Source of the DNA: Hofstenia miamia
Taxonomy: Eukaryota; Xenacoelomorpha; Acoela
DNA length: 64,000 nucleotides
Direction: 5' to 3'
Assembly: GCA_004352715.1 (NCBI GenBank)
Contig: SCFE01000004.1
Span: 2,830,522 to 2,894,521 of the forward strand
Shown here: piece after piece, positions 23,801 to 34,666 of the stretch
Numbering within the stretch: the stretch's first letter is position 1
Layout of the letters: each line of letters starts with the position of its first letter
Program-made: the position numbers and the translations under genes
Notes under the pieces: model-generated
Told to the model about the DNA's origin: nothing
Database searches by the model: none
The model's input: only the letters and a program-made list of their open reading frames with translations

Positions 23801-24040
23801 AAGCAGACGATATGTTCTCTTCTTTATGATATGTTGTCTATGCCATTGCATGTTTTAATTATGTAATTTATTGTTTTCAAGATTGATAAAAGTTGTTTTT
23901 TCATGCTTTGTTGAACCAAATTGAGAAATAAGAACTAGAATTTAGTCCTGCTAATTTTCGGTATTAACTCTACTCGCTAGGAATTTTTCAAAAGCTGTGA
24001 TGATTTCCTCAAAAAAATTTGAAATGCTTATAACTCAGCT
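20881..24040. other. AT-rich region, no convincing gene
   Basis: The longest frame (21534-21839, + strand, 101 codons) begins with TTG rather than ATG and contains VTKLVKYDFYAMALDANF and FYVHRGEHRC. I do not recognise it; it may be a decayed transposon frame or chance. (TA)n lies at about 21442-21464 followed by an (ATAC)n run to 21495, and a short (TA)n near 22905. A modestly GC-richer stretch lies at 22975-23050 with no identified product. Confidence 0.45.
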
Positions 24041-24043
24041 CAG

Positions 24044-24088
24044 CGTTTCGGCGCAATAAACTCTTACTTAGCGCATTGCGCGTCTGAA
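24044..24088 (-). repeat. Penelope-element-like terminal hairpin motif
   Basis: On the minus strand, GCGCAAT and ATTGCGC (7-bp perfect arms, 24051-24057 and 24075-24081, 17-nt loop) are followed by CGAAACGCTGAG. A stem followed by CGAAAC is the layout of hammerhead-type motifs known in Penelope-like elements. The 5' core here (TTCAGAC) does not match CTGATGA, so any ribozyme is degenerate. This is a motif-level call only. Confidence 0.35.
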
Positions 24089-24473
24089 CAGGGCTCACAA
24101 AATATTTGAGAGTTGTTGTATGCCTTCGATGGGTATTAGACTGACTCTTTATCTGAACATCAGGTATGGAAATATTTTGAATGTTTTTCAAAAATTGCGA
24201 TGCATCTCATTGAAAAAATTAATATACTTCAATCACAGGAACATTTCTTCGAACAAAACTTCAACATTATAAATGAGTGTGCAAACCCATAAATATTTTT
24301 AGCAGGCTTGGAAAAATTTTTTCAGCAAATGTGAATAAAGTGGTTTGTTGCTTTAAGTTAACACTACACTAGTGGATATAGGGTTAATTCATTTCCTCGT
24401 ACGGAACACGTACTGCATATATACATAATTTAATTTAAATTTTCTGTTTTTTATTTTGCGGGAATCTGCAATT

Positions 24474-25331
24474 ATGTACAGCGGAAAGGAAAGAAACATA
24501 CATGAATTTGATGCCAGACATAGACGCATTAGGAGGAAAAAACCTCCTCAAATTAAGTCTGGTGAAGTGATGGCGAAAACCCCGAATTCAGAGGAATTGT
24601 CAATTGACAGCAATATTCTAAATGAAAGCTTTGAAGAGATGAGTAAAATTCTAAAAACAAAAACACCTAGTTTAAATGCGGAAATGTTGAGTCAAGACGT
24701 TGAAGAGAACAAATTGCTTAACAATGAACTTAATGTAAGAGGCGATGTTTCAGCTAGTACTCTCATATCTGAAAAAGATATTTCAGATATAATAGATGCA
24801 ATTAGACAACAGGTTCTTAGTTTCGAAGAAACCTTTAATCGAAAACGAGAAGTGGCGTTTGATTCGCCGTTTAGTCAAGAATGCTTGGAATTTGTTGAAA
24901 ACTTATATATAGATATAAATGAATTTGAGAATTCTATTAAAAGAAATCCTTCGAATGTTTCGAATTCGAACATTAAAAATATTGCTGAAACATTTTCTTT
25001 AGACATTCTAAACAAGTTGAATGACATTAAGGAACAATATTTTGCGCGTGCTGTCGATAAAACTTCAAAGACTGTTGATGGTGATATAGATTCTTCTAAG
25101 TTACAAGAGAATGATGATTTTGTTGAATCAACAGAAAGTTCATGCAGTATACTTATTGAGGATGATAAATTTGACAAGAATTCCTTAAGTGAAGGTACAT
25201 TTGACGTCCATGCTGCTGGGGATGATGCAAACACCAACCTCAATAAATCAATGCATGATTTTTACAACTGCTGTGGCTTAAGACACTTCTTGAGAACACT
25301 GTATCTGAATATCTCTGGAAAAGAGTTTTAA
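24474..25331 (+). CDS. Hypothetical acidic/serine-rich protein, 285 aa, single exon
   Basis: An intact ATG-to-TAA reading frame is the longest uninterrupted host-like ORF in the window. The frame also extends a few codons 5' to a TTG, but the ATG at 24474 is the sensible start. The N-terminus is basic (a RHRRIRRKKPP patch at about residues 16-26, a possible nuclear localisation or RNA/DNA-contact segment). The rest is acidic and Ser/Asn-rich with likely helical segments (SEKDISDIIDAIRQQVLSFE; DILNKLNDIKEQYFARAVDK). No enzymatic motif, signal peptide or membrane span is visible. The base composition is less AT-rich than the flanks, which supports coding. It could be one exon of a larger gene or a young transposon ORF. 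I recognise no family. Confidence 0.55.
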   Translation: MYSGKERNIHEFDARHRRIRRKKPPQIKSGEVMAKTPNSEELSIDSNILNESFEEMSKILKTKTPSLNAEMLSQDVEENKLLNNELNVRGDVSASTLISEKDISDIIDAIRQQVLSFEETFNRKREVAFDSPFSQECLEFVENLYIDINEFENSIKRNPSNVSNSNIKNIAETFSLDILNKLNDIKEQYFARAVDKTSKTVDGDIDSSKLQENDDFVESTESSCSILIEDDKFDKNSLSEGTFDVHAAGDDANTNLNKSMHDFYNCCGLRHFLRTLYLNISGKEF

Positions 25332-25974
25332 TTGCTTTTTATGCTTAATTTAGTTTTTTTCAAAGTAACTATAGTATAAGATTTTTAGTAATGCGTATGC
25401 CATCAGGTTCCCATGATAAGTGGTGTCGTTCGTGAGGGTAATCTCTACCCAATAATGTTTTCATGGTACATTATGACGGCGTCACCTCCTCACAAGCTCC
25501 CTATGTACGTCCTACTGCACTCCTCTCAATTGTGGATGCGTTCCATTATTGTTTGGTGCAGCAAACCCTGCAGCCCTCCTTTGCTTTGACCATGGTGCTG
25601 CCATAAGTTCAAAGTAGATTACTTTCAAACTGTCAATTGATATTTATGTAAAACTTTGACAATGTACAATATACACTTTTCAAAGTAGAATTGCTAGGAC
25701 CGCGTATCGCAAAGTCGCGTAACCCTATTCAGGTTTATCATGCAGAGTTTTTGTCATGCATTGCGGCCGAATTTCTTCTCAATTCTTCTGTATTCTTCAA
25801 AAAGGATTATTTGGATTATGATTTGAGGTTTAAGCATTACTTATTAATTATTTACAAAATTCTTAATTAAAAGTCCTTTACGTAATTTGTGAATTAATGT
25901 GGTCATCTCTAATTCATTTTTAGATGAACAAAGCAAATTTTCTCATAATAAATATAGGATAATCCATATTCTAT
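25332..25974. other. Region 3' of the hypothetical gene
   Basis: No gene seen. About 25395-25610 is clearly GC-richer than its surroundings (GCCATCAGGTTCCC ... GCAAACCCTGCAGCCC) with stops in all frames I read; it may be an unrecognised short interspersed element. Confidence 0.4.
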
Positions 25975-26328
25975 GGTGTAACCAGTGTTGGAACCTTGCC
26001 TTGATTTATCGGCACGAGCATGGCATGAAAAAACGCAGTTAGGCACGGCACGAAATGTAAAATATTTTCAAGCACGAGCCCAGCATGACAATCTAATTTT
26101 TTCGTTGAATATAATAGGCATCTTAGATTATGCCTGTATGGATCACATGTTTTGAAGGCTAATTGTTTCAAAAGTATAACAAATTGTTTAAGAAACAAAA
26201 CTTCCTATGATTTTGATATGCAAATTAATAGATTTAGAAAATGAAAATTACAAATATTGTTTTATGTGTATTTTAATGTGAGCACAGCATGAAATAAAGC
26301 ATGGCACGGTTCAAACACTGGTTGTAAC
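25975..26328. mobile_element. Non-autonomous hAT element (MITE), 338 bp, with 8-bp target duplication
   Basis: The element is 25983-26320. Its ends are inverted: CAGTGTTGGAACCTTGCC at the left and, reverse-complemented, CAGTGTTTGAACCGTGCC at the right (16 of 18 identical). CAGTG..TG is the usual hAT terminus. It is flanked by GGTGTAAC (25975-25982) and GTTGTAAC (26321-26328), an 8-bp target-site duplication with one mismatch, as hAT elements make. Inside are repeated GGCACG/GCATGGCA words near both ends. There is no coding capacity. Confidence 0.85.
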
Positions 26329-27567
26329 CGTCATACATGTTGATAATCATATTTAATTATGTATTTGAATTTTTTGTTTCTTTTGTATGAAACATTGAAA
26401 TGACGAATGTTATTTTAAATGATTCTCAATGAATAACCATAATTCACGTAATTCAGTGTCACTTATAGTCTTTTAAAATCAAAACATCAGAATTTCTCTT
26501 TATGATATTTTTTAGAAAATTTTCAAATTTGATTAAATTGGCCCACATATTTTTGTGGACATTTAAGCACTTGTGGCAGGCAATGGTTTTATCGAGTGCA
26601 TTTATTTTCTCATTCTTTGCAATTTTTTTCAACCTTTAGCTCATGTGAGAAATTTCGCTTCCAAAATTTCGCTTAGACACTTTATTTATATAATGGAAAG
26701 TATTGCAGAATTTCGTCTTACAAGATGTTGCATTTTATGCAAATTCAGTTTTGAAATGTCATTAACATTTAGTCAAAGAATCAGTGACTTTCGGAATGGC
26801 GATTTGATCATTGGTAAATTCTATCACATATAATCCTAGCAAAAGTTTAGACAATCTTTTTTAAAAATACATACCTGAAAGTATATCCATTAAATTTTAA
26901 GTATTTTTCAAAAATGTCATTTAGTGATTATCCTTAAAGGGCTCATAGGCTTTTTAAGAGGATGAGCTGTTTTTCCAAAATTTTTAAACACTTTTGTATA
27001 AAAATTTGCAAGTTGTTAGTGGATTTGCACCCATTAAATTTAGAAAATTTGTAGCAAATTGCAGTACAGAACCCATTGGGTATCAGCTAACTCCAAATAT
27101 TTTTTCCACACTTGGGCTGCTCAAACCTAAGATCAGAAATCATGGCGATGGCCCATAAAAGAGCATAGTTTGGAAATGTAAATAAGAGAAGACACTTCTT
27201 TTTGTGTTGTTTTTTTATATTTTAAAAGAATCCTGTGCAATTTAATCTAAAAGGGACTTGAGTCTTTTTACAAATTTTTAGGAAATTTGGAAATCGTTAG
27301 CCATGGCAACATCTATTTGTGAATAGCAGAAGAAATCATATTGGAAAAGAAGATCATAATTATATTTCAAAATTTTAAATAAGCAATTACATTACATTAA
27401 AAGAGGATATTTGTTTTAGTTAATACATGCGTATATAATTTTTTCATCGTTTAGTGTAGTAATTTGGTAGTTATATTTGCTTCAATATTGTTTCTGACGG
27501 TGGCCCATAAGTGATTGTAATGCATTAATAAGTGCTTATAGACTAAAATGAGTTTATATAGCACATC

Positions 27568-27631
<64 letters not shown>

Positions 27632-27817
27632 TAAATTTTGTTTGAATATAAATGTAGGTTGAGAAATATACATCATTTCAAAGATTAAATGAGTTAAAAA
27701 TTCCAATTTTTCAAATTGAGAATGATTTTTCTAAGCAAACAGTAAAATGAAAACTAGATTCATGTTCTACACATAAAAGTTCAAAATTTGGAATCAAATC
27801 GTAATTTTTGACACACA
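26329..27817. other. AT-rich region with repeat fragment and (TA)n
   Basis: No supported gene. The frame at 26573-26833 has no family match. About 27175-27335 is related to 46480-46650 (shared TTTTTGTGTTGTTTTTTTAT and GGCAACATCTATTTGTGAA). An imperfect (TA)n lies at 27572-27626. Confidence 0.5.
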
Positions 27818-28862
27818 TATATATATATATATATATATANNNNNNNNNNNNNNNNNNNNNNNNNNNNNNNNNNNNNNNNNNNNNNNNNNNNNNNNNNNNN
27901 NNNNNNNNNNNNNNNNNNNNNNNNNNNNNNNNNNNNNNNNNNNNNNNNNNNNNNNNNNNNNNNNNNNNNNNNNNNNNNNNNNNNNNNNNNNNNNNNNNNN
28001 NNNNNNNNNNNNNNNNNNNNNNNNNNNNNNNNNNNNNNNNNNNNNNNNNNNNNNNNNNNNNNNNNNNNNNNNNNNNNNNNNNNNNNNNNNNNNNNNNNNN
28101 NNNNNNNNNNNNNNNNNNNNNNNNNNNNNNNNNNNNNNNNNNNNNNNNNNNNNNNNNNNNNNNNNNNNNNNNNNNNNNNNNNNNNNNNNNNNNNNNNNNN
28201 NNNNNNNNNNNNNNNNNNNNNNNNNNNNNNNNNNNNNNNNNNNNNNNNNNNNNNNNNNNNNNNNNNNNNNNNNNNNNNNNNNNNNNNNNNNNNNNNNNNN
28301 NNNNNNNNNNNNNNNNNNNNNNNNNNNNNNNNNNNNNNNNNNNNNNNNNNNNNNNNNNNNNNNNNNNNNNNNNNNNNNNNNNNNNNNNNNNNNNNNNNNN
28401 NNNNNNNNNNNNNNNNNNNNNNNNNNNNNNNNNNNNNNNNNNNNNNNNNNNNNNNNNNNNNNNNNNNNNNNNNNNNNNNNNNNNNNNNNNNNNNNNNNNN
28501 NNNNNNNNNNNNNNNNNNNNNNNNNNNNNNNNNNNNNNNNNNNNNNNNNNNNNNNNNNNNNNNNNNNNNNNNNNNNNNNNNNNNNNNNNNNNNNNNNNNN
28601 NNNNNNNNNNNNNNNNNNNNNNNNNNNNNNNNNNNNNNNNNNNNNNNNNNNNNNNNNNNNNNNNNNNNNNNNNNNNNNNNNNNNNNNNNNNNNNNNNNNN
28701 NNNNNNNNNNNNNNNNNNNNNNNNNNNNNNNNNNNNNNNNNNNNNNNNNNNNNNNNNNNNNNNNNNNNNNNNNNNNNNNNNNNNNNNNNNNNNNNNNNNN
28801 NNNNNNNNNNNNNNNNNNNNNNNNNNNNNNNNNNNNNNNATATATATATATATATATATATA
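27818..28862. repeat. (TA)n array broken by a 1000-N gap
   Basis: TA repeats run to 27839, then N to 28839, then TA to 28862. The gap is evidently an unresolved microsatellite. Confidence 0.85.
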
Positions 28863-29572
28863 ACGAACATAAGGAACTGAAGCTGTTTCTATTTGTCGTG
28901 CAAGTGATCGAACTTTTTTGAAAGAATGCTTACTTGAAACCCTACTTCATCAACAAAATTGAAGGATTCAGCGGGGGTTCATGCTCGAGGATTCTAAATT
29001 CTTGAGAATATGTGTATATTGCAAATTCTTAATTACTATTAACTATTCCAGTCAAATTAAATTTTATTTATATATATATATATAATAATACAAAGATTTT
29101 CTTCTGAAAATCACAGCTCTTTAAAATTTTTCAAAGAGTAAGGAATCAGTTCAACAATGAACAAGCATAATAAAATTGTTCACAAGATGGCGCTGTCATT
29201 AATAACTGCACTTATGTCATCATGAGAGGGGAACTTTGGCTTACATTCTAAACCGAGCGTATTTGACTACTCGCAAAGGTAAACATTGTTACTAAGAATT
29301 AATATATAACAAATTTAGCTGTGTAACCTATCTAACAATGCAGATTATAATATAAAATATTCATAAAGCACAATTTTTTGTAAGTGCATTTAATGTAAAA
29401 TCATATTGAGAATTTTGTTGGAGTTAAAGCTATGCGGCTATGCCGCATAGGTATATATGAAACATTAAGAATATTTTGTGTTATTGCATCCATATTACAA
29501 AATTAGAAAATTTAATATCGAACCCACTATAGTAGTCCCATAGCGCTGAAACCAATTTTAAAAGCTCTAAAA
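28863..29572. other. AT-rich region without a recognised gene
   Basis: No gene seen. There is a small perfect hairpin CTATGCGG/CCGCATAG at 29430-29450 and a (TA)n run near 29071-29083. Confidence 0.5.
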
Positions 29573-30326
29573 GGATGTAAATTTAAAAGGATCAACCGTT
29601 TACCCATATTTTCTACCAATTTTCTTCAAATCTATTAGAAAATTTGTAAATCGTGAGACATTGACACATTTACTGGTGTGAACGTGGTTGAAAAATGGAA
29701 CCTTTTTTCCTATTTTTCTTTGAAAATTCTAATTTTTGAAAAATATATCTCAATACTGAATGTGCAGGTTCAGAAACTCTAATGCAAATGCGCATCAAGT
29801 ACTTTAACAATTTCTGTTTATGTAAATGACGTGACACTTTTCAATTTTGTAGTCCTTTTAAATTTTGGATGCCTTTTTTATTTTGTGAGTTATAAGAAGC
29901 CATTATAAATTGGGCAAAAAATTATTGGGCTGTTTAAGATTGATAATAACTAAAATTTTAGCCTATTTTTTAATGCTAAGCTAGGAAGTGGAGAATATCC
30001 TGGAGTTTCAAATTTTCTAGCAGCTAATGGTATCTTCGCAAGTATTTGTTAATAAAATTACACGTTGTACATGTTAACTGTATATGCAGTAATCTCATGT
30101 ATTCCACAACTAATGATTCGCAACAAATTGTGCAATTAATATAACATACTTCAAACCAAAAGAATTCATTAAAATTAAGTGCGTCTGCCCTTTCTTTCAT
30201 TGAAAGCTTTGTGGAAATAGCTGATATTGATTAGAAAGTCATCTATGCCTGATTTGCATTGGCAAAGTATATCAAAAAATATTTAAATAATTTCATTTTT
30301 ACGAGCGTTTACTGTTCTTAGCTTTA
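29573..30326 (+). repeat. Dispersed repeat, copy F (754 bp)
   Basis: The reverse complement of 47900-48699 aligns base for base over this whole block with few differences. The length difference (754 against 800) is explained by one 46-bp stretch missing here near 30265. No reading frame is shared. A more diverged relative lies at about 52700-53400. I take it as a non-coding interspersed repeat family. Confidence 0.85.
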
Positions 30327-31043
30327 AAATTTAAAAGCTCTAAAATGAAATTCATCCACTGCGTTCTTAGAAATCAGACAATGACCTTACCAGTTAAGCA
30401 GATAACTGCAGTATCTGAATCTAAAGGTAGACATGCTCTTGAGAAAAACATTCATCTATTCATCTCCTTTTTCTTCCTAGTTTTTGGCAATGAAGATATA
30501 TAAAACATATATTTGTTTTATAGATATTCAATACTTGAGATTGTATGTTATAGATATTCAAGTGCATTCTCATTTTGATTTGAATACTAATTTTAAAAAA
30601 TTTGGTAATAAGTACTATACCAAAGCTAAGATCGACTTAGAGAGACTACTGTTGAAAACGTGTTATTATAGATAAAAAAACAAAATTTTTGAAGATAAGA
30701 AACTGATTAAATTTTCACCAGTGTTAAGATATAATTCGTGATCAATTTAATGTTTTCATGTGAACAGATGGACTCCAGACTTTGGTGCAACAATTACACA
30801 CTTATCCCACCACTTTAATAAGTCATTGTCATTATATTGGGATCTGATGGAACCCTTGGGAATCTCACAATAATTTCCTTGAAAATCAAATGGGAGTTGA
30901 AAAATAGTGCTAACGGACAGCTTTGTAAACCAATTTAATGTGTTAAAAGCTGATCAAAAGATTTCACAATTTGAAATTCAGACGTATATATTGAACATGT
31001 TACATCATAGGGAATGAAAATTGGCAATTTCAATGTTTAGGTG
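30327..31043. other. Upstream region of the first VWA7/Het-C-like gene
   Basis: No gene recognised; a 63-codon frame at 30484-30675 has no family match. It probably holds the promoter and 5' UTR of the gene starting at 31044, but no specific element can be defended. Confidence 0.4.
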
Positions 31044-31392
31044 ATGAAATTGATATGGCCTTCGATACTCATTCCAATCATCTACGCATTTAATGTTCGA
31101 ACCTTCATTGTAGATCTAGAATTTCCCTACTTCACCCATGAGGACATTACAGAAAAAGCTTTAGAAAATGTCACACAAGAAATATATGGCAGGAATGCAT
31201 CATACAATCCAAACAGCATTGCAGAGATAGTACAAGCTAATGCCGATTCTGATTTGGACTTCATTGACCCGAATGTTCATTTCGATGGAGAAGAATATTT
31301 AGAAAGTGGGAATATGAGACTGCAGAAACTTCAGTCATTAACAATCAAAGAGTTGCTCAATTACGAATATTCAAAATCCCGAGTATATTTAG
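31044..31392 (+). CDS. VWA7/Het-C-like secreted protein, exon 1 (gene C, partial)
   Basis: The ATG at 31044 opens a hydrophobic signal-peptide-like stretch (KLIWPSILIPIIYAF) followed by FPYFTHEDITEKALENVTQ, HFDGEEYLESGNMRLQ and a SRVYLG end at a phase-1 donor (G/GTTAGA, intron from 31393). The same layout is seen in the minus-strand gene at 33445-34666. The T-H-x-D-I-T motif and the HFD..-x-S.N.RL block are what I know from the N-terminal, Het-C-like region of VWA7-family proteins. Exon 2 is not visible before the gap at 32212 and probably lies in it. The gene would be convergent with its paralogue. The product is probably secreted. Function is unknown; the start choice rests on the signal peptide. 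Confidence 0.7.
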
Positions 31393-31517
31393 GTTAGAAT
31401 ACTAATTTATCTTGAACCTTAAATGGACCTGTAACATTTGTTCCATTTAGTAAACTTAATTCACTTTCAAATGGCCTAAGATATACTGAAACTAACTTTC
31501 CAATCAGACAAGGATAC

Positions 31518-31554
<37 letters not shown>

Positions 31555-31575
31555 GTATATATATATGCATAGAAG

Positions 31576-31618
<43 letters not shown>

Positions 31619-32211
31619 TTTTTTTGGAACCCATCATGCGTGCTTAGAATGAAAAAAAGAGATCACTATTTTCTAATTAGTACAAAATTATTTTTATAAT
31701 GTAGTAGAAATAAAAAAAAATTCTCACTGAAATAGAAAATTTATACGTCATCTGCATAACGGCAGTGATGATCTTTCTTATGTCAAATGCAATGTTTTGA
31801 AATCAATTTTGTGTGTAAATTCTGTATGCTCTAATCCAATTTTATATAGATATAATTAAATTGAGTTAGAGCATAACGTTTATGTCAATTAAATTTTCTT
31901 ATTAAAGAAAATGGCAATGTTAATTTTATGATTTAATATAATTTAAAGGATATCATATAAAAAAAAATTAACCTTTATCAGGGCGTCTAAAACAACACAC
32001 GTTGTCGGATTTTTGTCAACCTTTTATTGACATCATATCGTTACCTGCATAAATCAACAAAATATTTCCAAAACATTTACTGAATAATATATTCTAGTAA
32101 ATAGTAATAAAGTGTCTAGTGTTGCTATAATTGATCAAAGAAATGAATACTAACAGAAATCTATTTAAAATTTTAATTATTATTTGTAGTATATATATAT
32201 ATATATATATA
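31393..32211. other. Intron/flank with (TA)n arrays
   Basis: (TA)n runs at about 31526-31566, 31579-31615 and 32189-32211; no exon recognised. Probably intron 1 of the gene starting at 31044. Confidence 0.45.
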
Positions 32212-33211
32212 NNNNNNNNNNNNNNNNNNNNNNNNNNNNNNNNNNNNNNNNNNNNNNNNNNNNNNNNNNNNNNNNNNNNNNNNNNNNNNNNNNNNNNNNN
32301 NNNNNNNNNNNNNNNNNNNNNNNNNNNNNNNNNNNNNNNNNNNNNNNNNNNNNNNNNNNNNNNNNNNNNNNNNNNNNNNNNNNNNNNNNNNNNNNNNNNN
32401 NNNNNNNNNNNNNNNNNNNNNNNNNNNNNNNNNNNNNNNNNNNNNNNNNNNNNNNNNNNNNNNNNNNNNNNNNNNNNNNNNNNNNNNNNNNNNNNNNNNN
32501 NNNNNNNNNNNNNNNNNNNNNNNNNNNNNNNNNNNNNNNNNNNNNNNNNNNNNNNNNNNNNNNNNNNNNNNNNNNNNNNNNNNNNNNNNNNNNNNNNNNN
32601 NNNNNNNNNNNNNNNNNNNNNNNNNNNNNNNNNNNNNNNNNNNNNNNNNNNNNNNNNNNNNNNNNNNNNNNNNNNNNNNNNNNNNNNNNNNNNNNNNNNN
32701 NNNNNNNNNNNNNNNNNNNNNNNNNNNNNNNNNNNNNNNNNNNNNNNNNNNNNNNNNNNNNNNNNNNNNNNNNNNNNNNNNNNNNNNNNNNNNNNNNNNN
32801 NNNNNNNNNNNNNNNNNNNNNNNNNNNNNNNNNNNNNNNNNNNNNNNNNNNNNNNNNNNNNNNNNNNNNNNNNNNNNNNNNNNNNNNNNNNNNNNNNNNN
32901 NNNNNNNNNNNNNNNNNNNNNNNNNNNNNNNNNNNNNNNNNNNNNNNNNNNNNNNNNNNNNNNNNNNNNNNNNNNNNNNNNNNNNNNNNNNNNNNNNNNN
33001 NNNNNNNNNNNNNNNNNNNNNNNNNNNNNNNNNNNNNNNNNNNNNNNNNNNNNNNNNNNNNNNNNNNNNNNNNNNNNNNNNNNNNNNNNNNNNNNNNNNN
33101 NNNNNNNNNNNNNNNNNNNNNNNNNNNNNNNNNNNNNNNNNNNNNNNNNNNNNNNNNNNNNNNNNNNNNNNNNNNNNNNNNNNNNNNNNNNNNNNNNNNN
33201 NNNNNNNNNNN
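32212..33211. other. Assembly gap, 1000 N
   Basis: Begins inside a (TA)n array. It lies between two convergent members of the same gene family and may contain the second exon of the + strand member. Confidence 0.95.
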
Positions 33212-33363
33212 CTAGCAATAAAAACAAGAGCAACTGAAGTATTTTCTTCATCCTCAATAATGAACTGAATCCTCTATAGTAACCAACCACAATTCACTAT
33301 AGAGGAGTTCCACTGTATTAGTTTTGGCTGCAAACACACTAATAATTTATTATAAATAAATTG

Positions 33364-33399
<36 letters not shown>

Positions 33400-33444
33400 T
33401 AAAATTTTAAAACAAATGAAATTTAGATTATTTAATTACAAATT
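33212..33444. other. 3' flank of gene A with (TA)n
   Basis: (TA)n at about 33366-33396; no other feature. Confidence 0.5.
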
Positions 33445-34666
33445 TCAATTTACTTTAATTCCAATAATTTCAGAAAAAAGTTCTTCTTTATTCATTGATT
33501 TTAAATCATTATAAACAGTCCTAATAAAACGAATTGAGGAATGAAAGGCTGCTTCTATTGCCTCGTTGAACAAATGATAATGTGGACTTTCATTGAAATG
33601 AGGAGAATCTTTATTTATTCCATTTGACGGCGTAAACAAATTAAAAATGTCGTTCAGAAAAGGAATAGGTGGGCTAATGCCATGTTCGCACCGTCCTTTT
33701 GGTGTGAACTCCAGAAAATAACCACTGGTCAACCATTGATTTTTAATGACGTTATCATTTATATTAGTCATAAGGCATAATCTTTCAAATCTAAAACATG
33801 TTCTACAAATTTTGGCATTCCGAGGAGGAAGTCTGTTCCTAAATGCATTTGGGAAACCTAGATTTTCAAAATCTGATCTTCCTCCAATCTCTATGTAGTT
33901 TGAATGAGAATAAAAATCTTGCACTGAGTGAAGTAATCGACCTGAAATTTAATAAAGTTAATCCAAAAATACTTCTTTTAGTAGCATTGTATGCCTAAAT
34001 TTTATAAAATATCATAAATTTGGACAACAAATTGTCGTAATCAGTTTTGCCTTGAAACTACATGCATTTAAAAACTAAAAAGAAAATTTTCTGCTTCATG
34101 TCTTGAGCAATGAATATTGCCGGAGCCATTTAATAAGAACCGGATATTTGTAAATATTTTGTCAAGATGAACAAAGTTTGCTGAATTTAGCAAACTTCAA
34201 ATTCATAAGCACAAGAAACGGTAACAAAAAATGAAGTAAGATTTTGAAAGTTAGACTAAAATTAAAAAAATGACAGCTGCTAATTTGTTACAATTGAATA
34301 ATTATTTAAAAGTACACTACCTAAATACTCTCGTGATTTTTGGAATTGATGAGCTAAAGCCTCGTAAATGATTTTTTTAAGAAGCGTCTGTAATCGCATA
34401 TTTCCACTTTTTAAATGGCCTTCCCCGTCAAAATGAGCATTTTCATTGAGAAATTCAACGTCAACCATTACATTTGCCTTAACAATTGTTGCAACAATCT
34501 TTCTATTCCATTTGGCACTTTTCCCATATATCTGTAAAGTAACATTGGCCAAGGCGGACCATGTGATATCCTCATGTGTTGCATAATCTTTAGCAAATGG
34601 GAAATCAATGTGGAACATATTGATAACCACAATCAAAGGTAGAAACCATAAGCATTTTGAAATCAT
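33445..34666 (-). CDS. VWA7/Het-C-like secreted protein, two exons (gene A)
   Basis: Exon 1 is 34666-34321 and exon 2 is 33941-33445, joined by a phase-1 intron (GTAGTG...TTTCAG) of about 380 bp. The start at 34666 (MISKCLWFLPLIVVINMF) gives a signal peptide in the same position as the paralogue at 31044; the frame also runs further 5', through a short internal duplication (TAAAATCATTCCTAAATTG) that is probably 5' UTR. Exon 1 has YATHEDITWSALANVTLQ, HFDGEGHLKSGNMRLQ and SREYLG. Exon 2 has RLLHSVQDFYSHSNYIEIG, CRTC, GRCEHG, GINKDSPHF, HYHLFNEAIEAAFHSSIRF and then a stop. About 280 residues. VWA7 proteins are much longer and have a von Willebrand A domain after this region; none is visible here. 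An AAA/GTAAAT near the stop could be an alternative donor, but the paralogue at 50859 stops at the same place. Confidence 0.78.

Noticed and set aside
27794-28870. Reading frames of repeated Ile-Tyr residues
   Set aside because: They are translations of (TA)n microsatellites around a gap, not proteins. The same applies to 32094-33290, 42729-43022 and 47195-47380.
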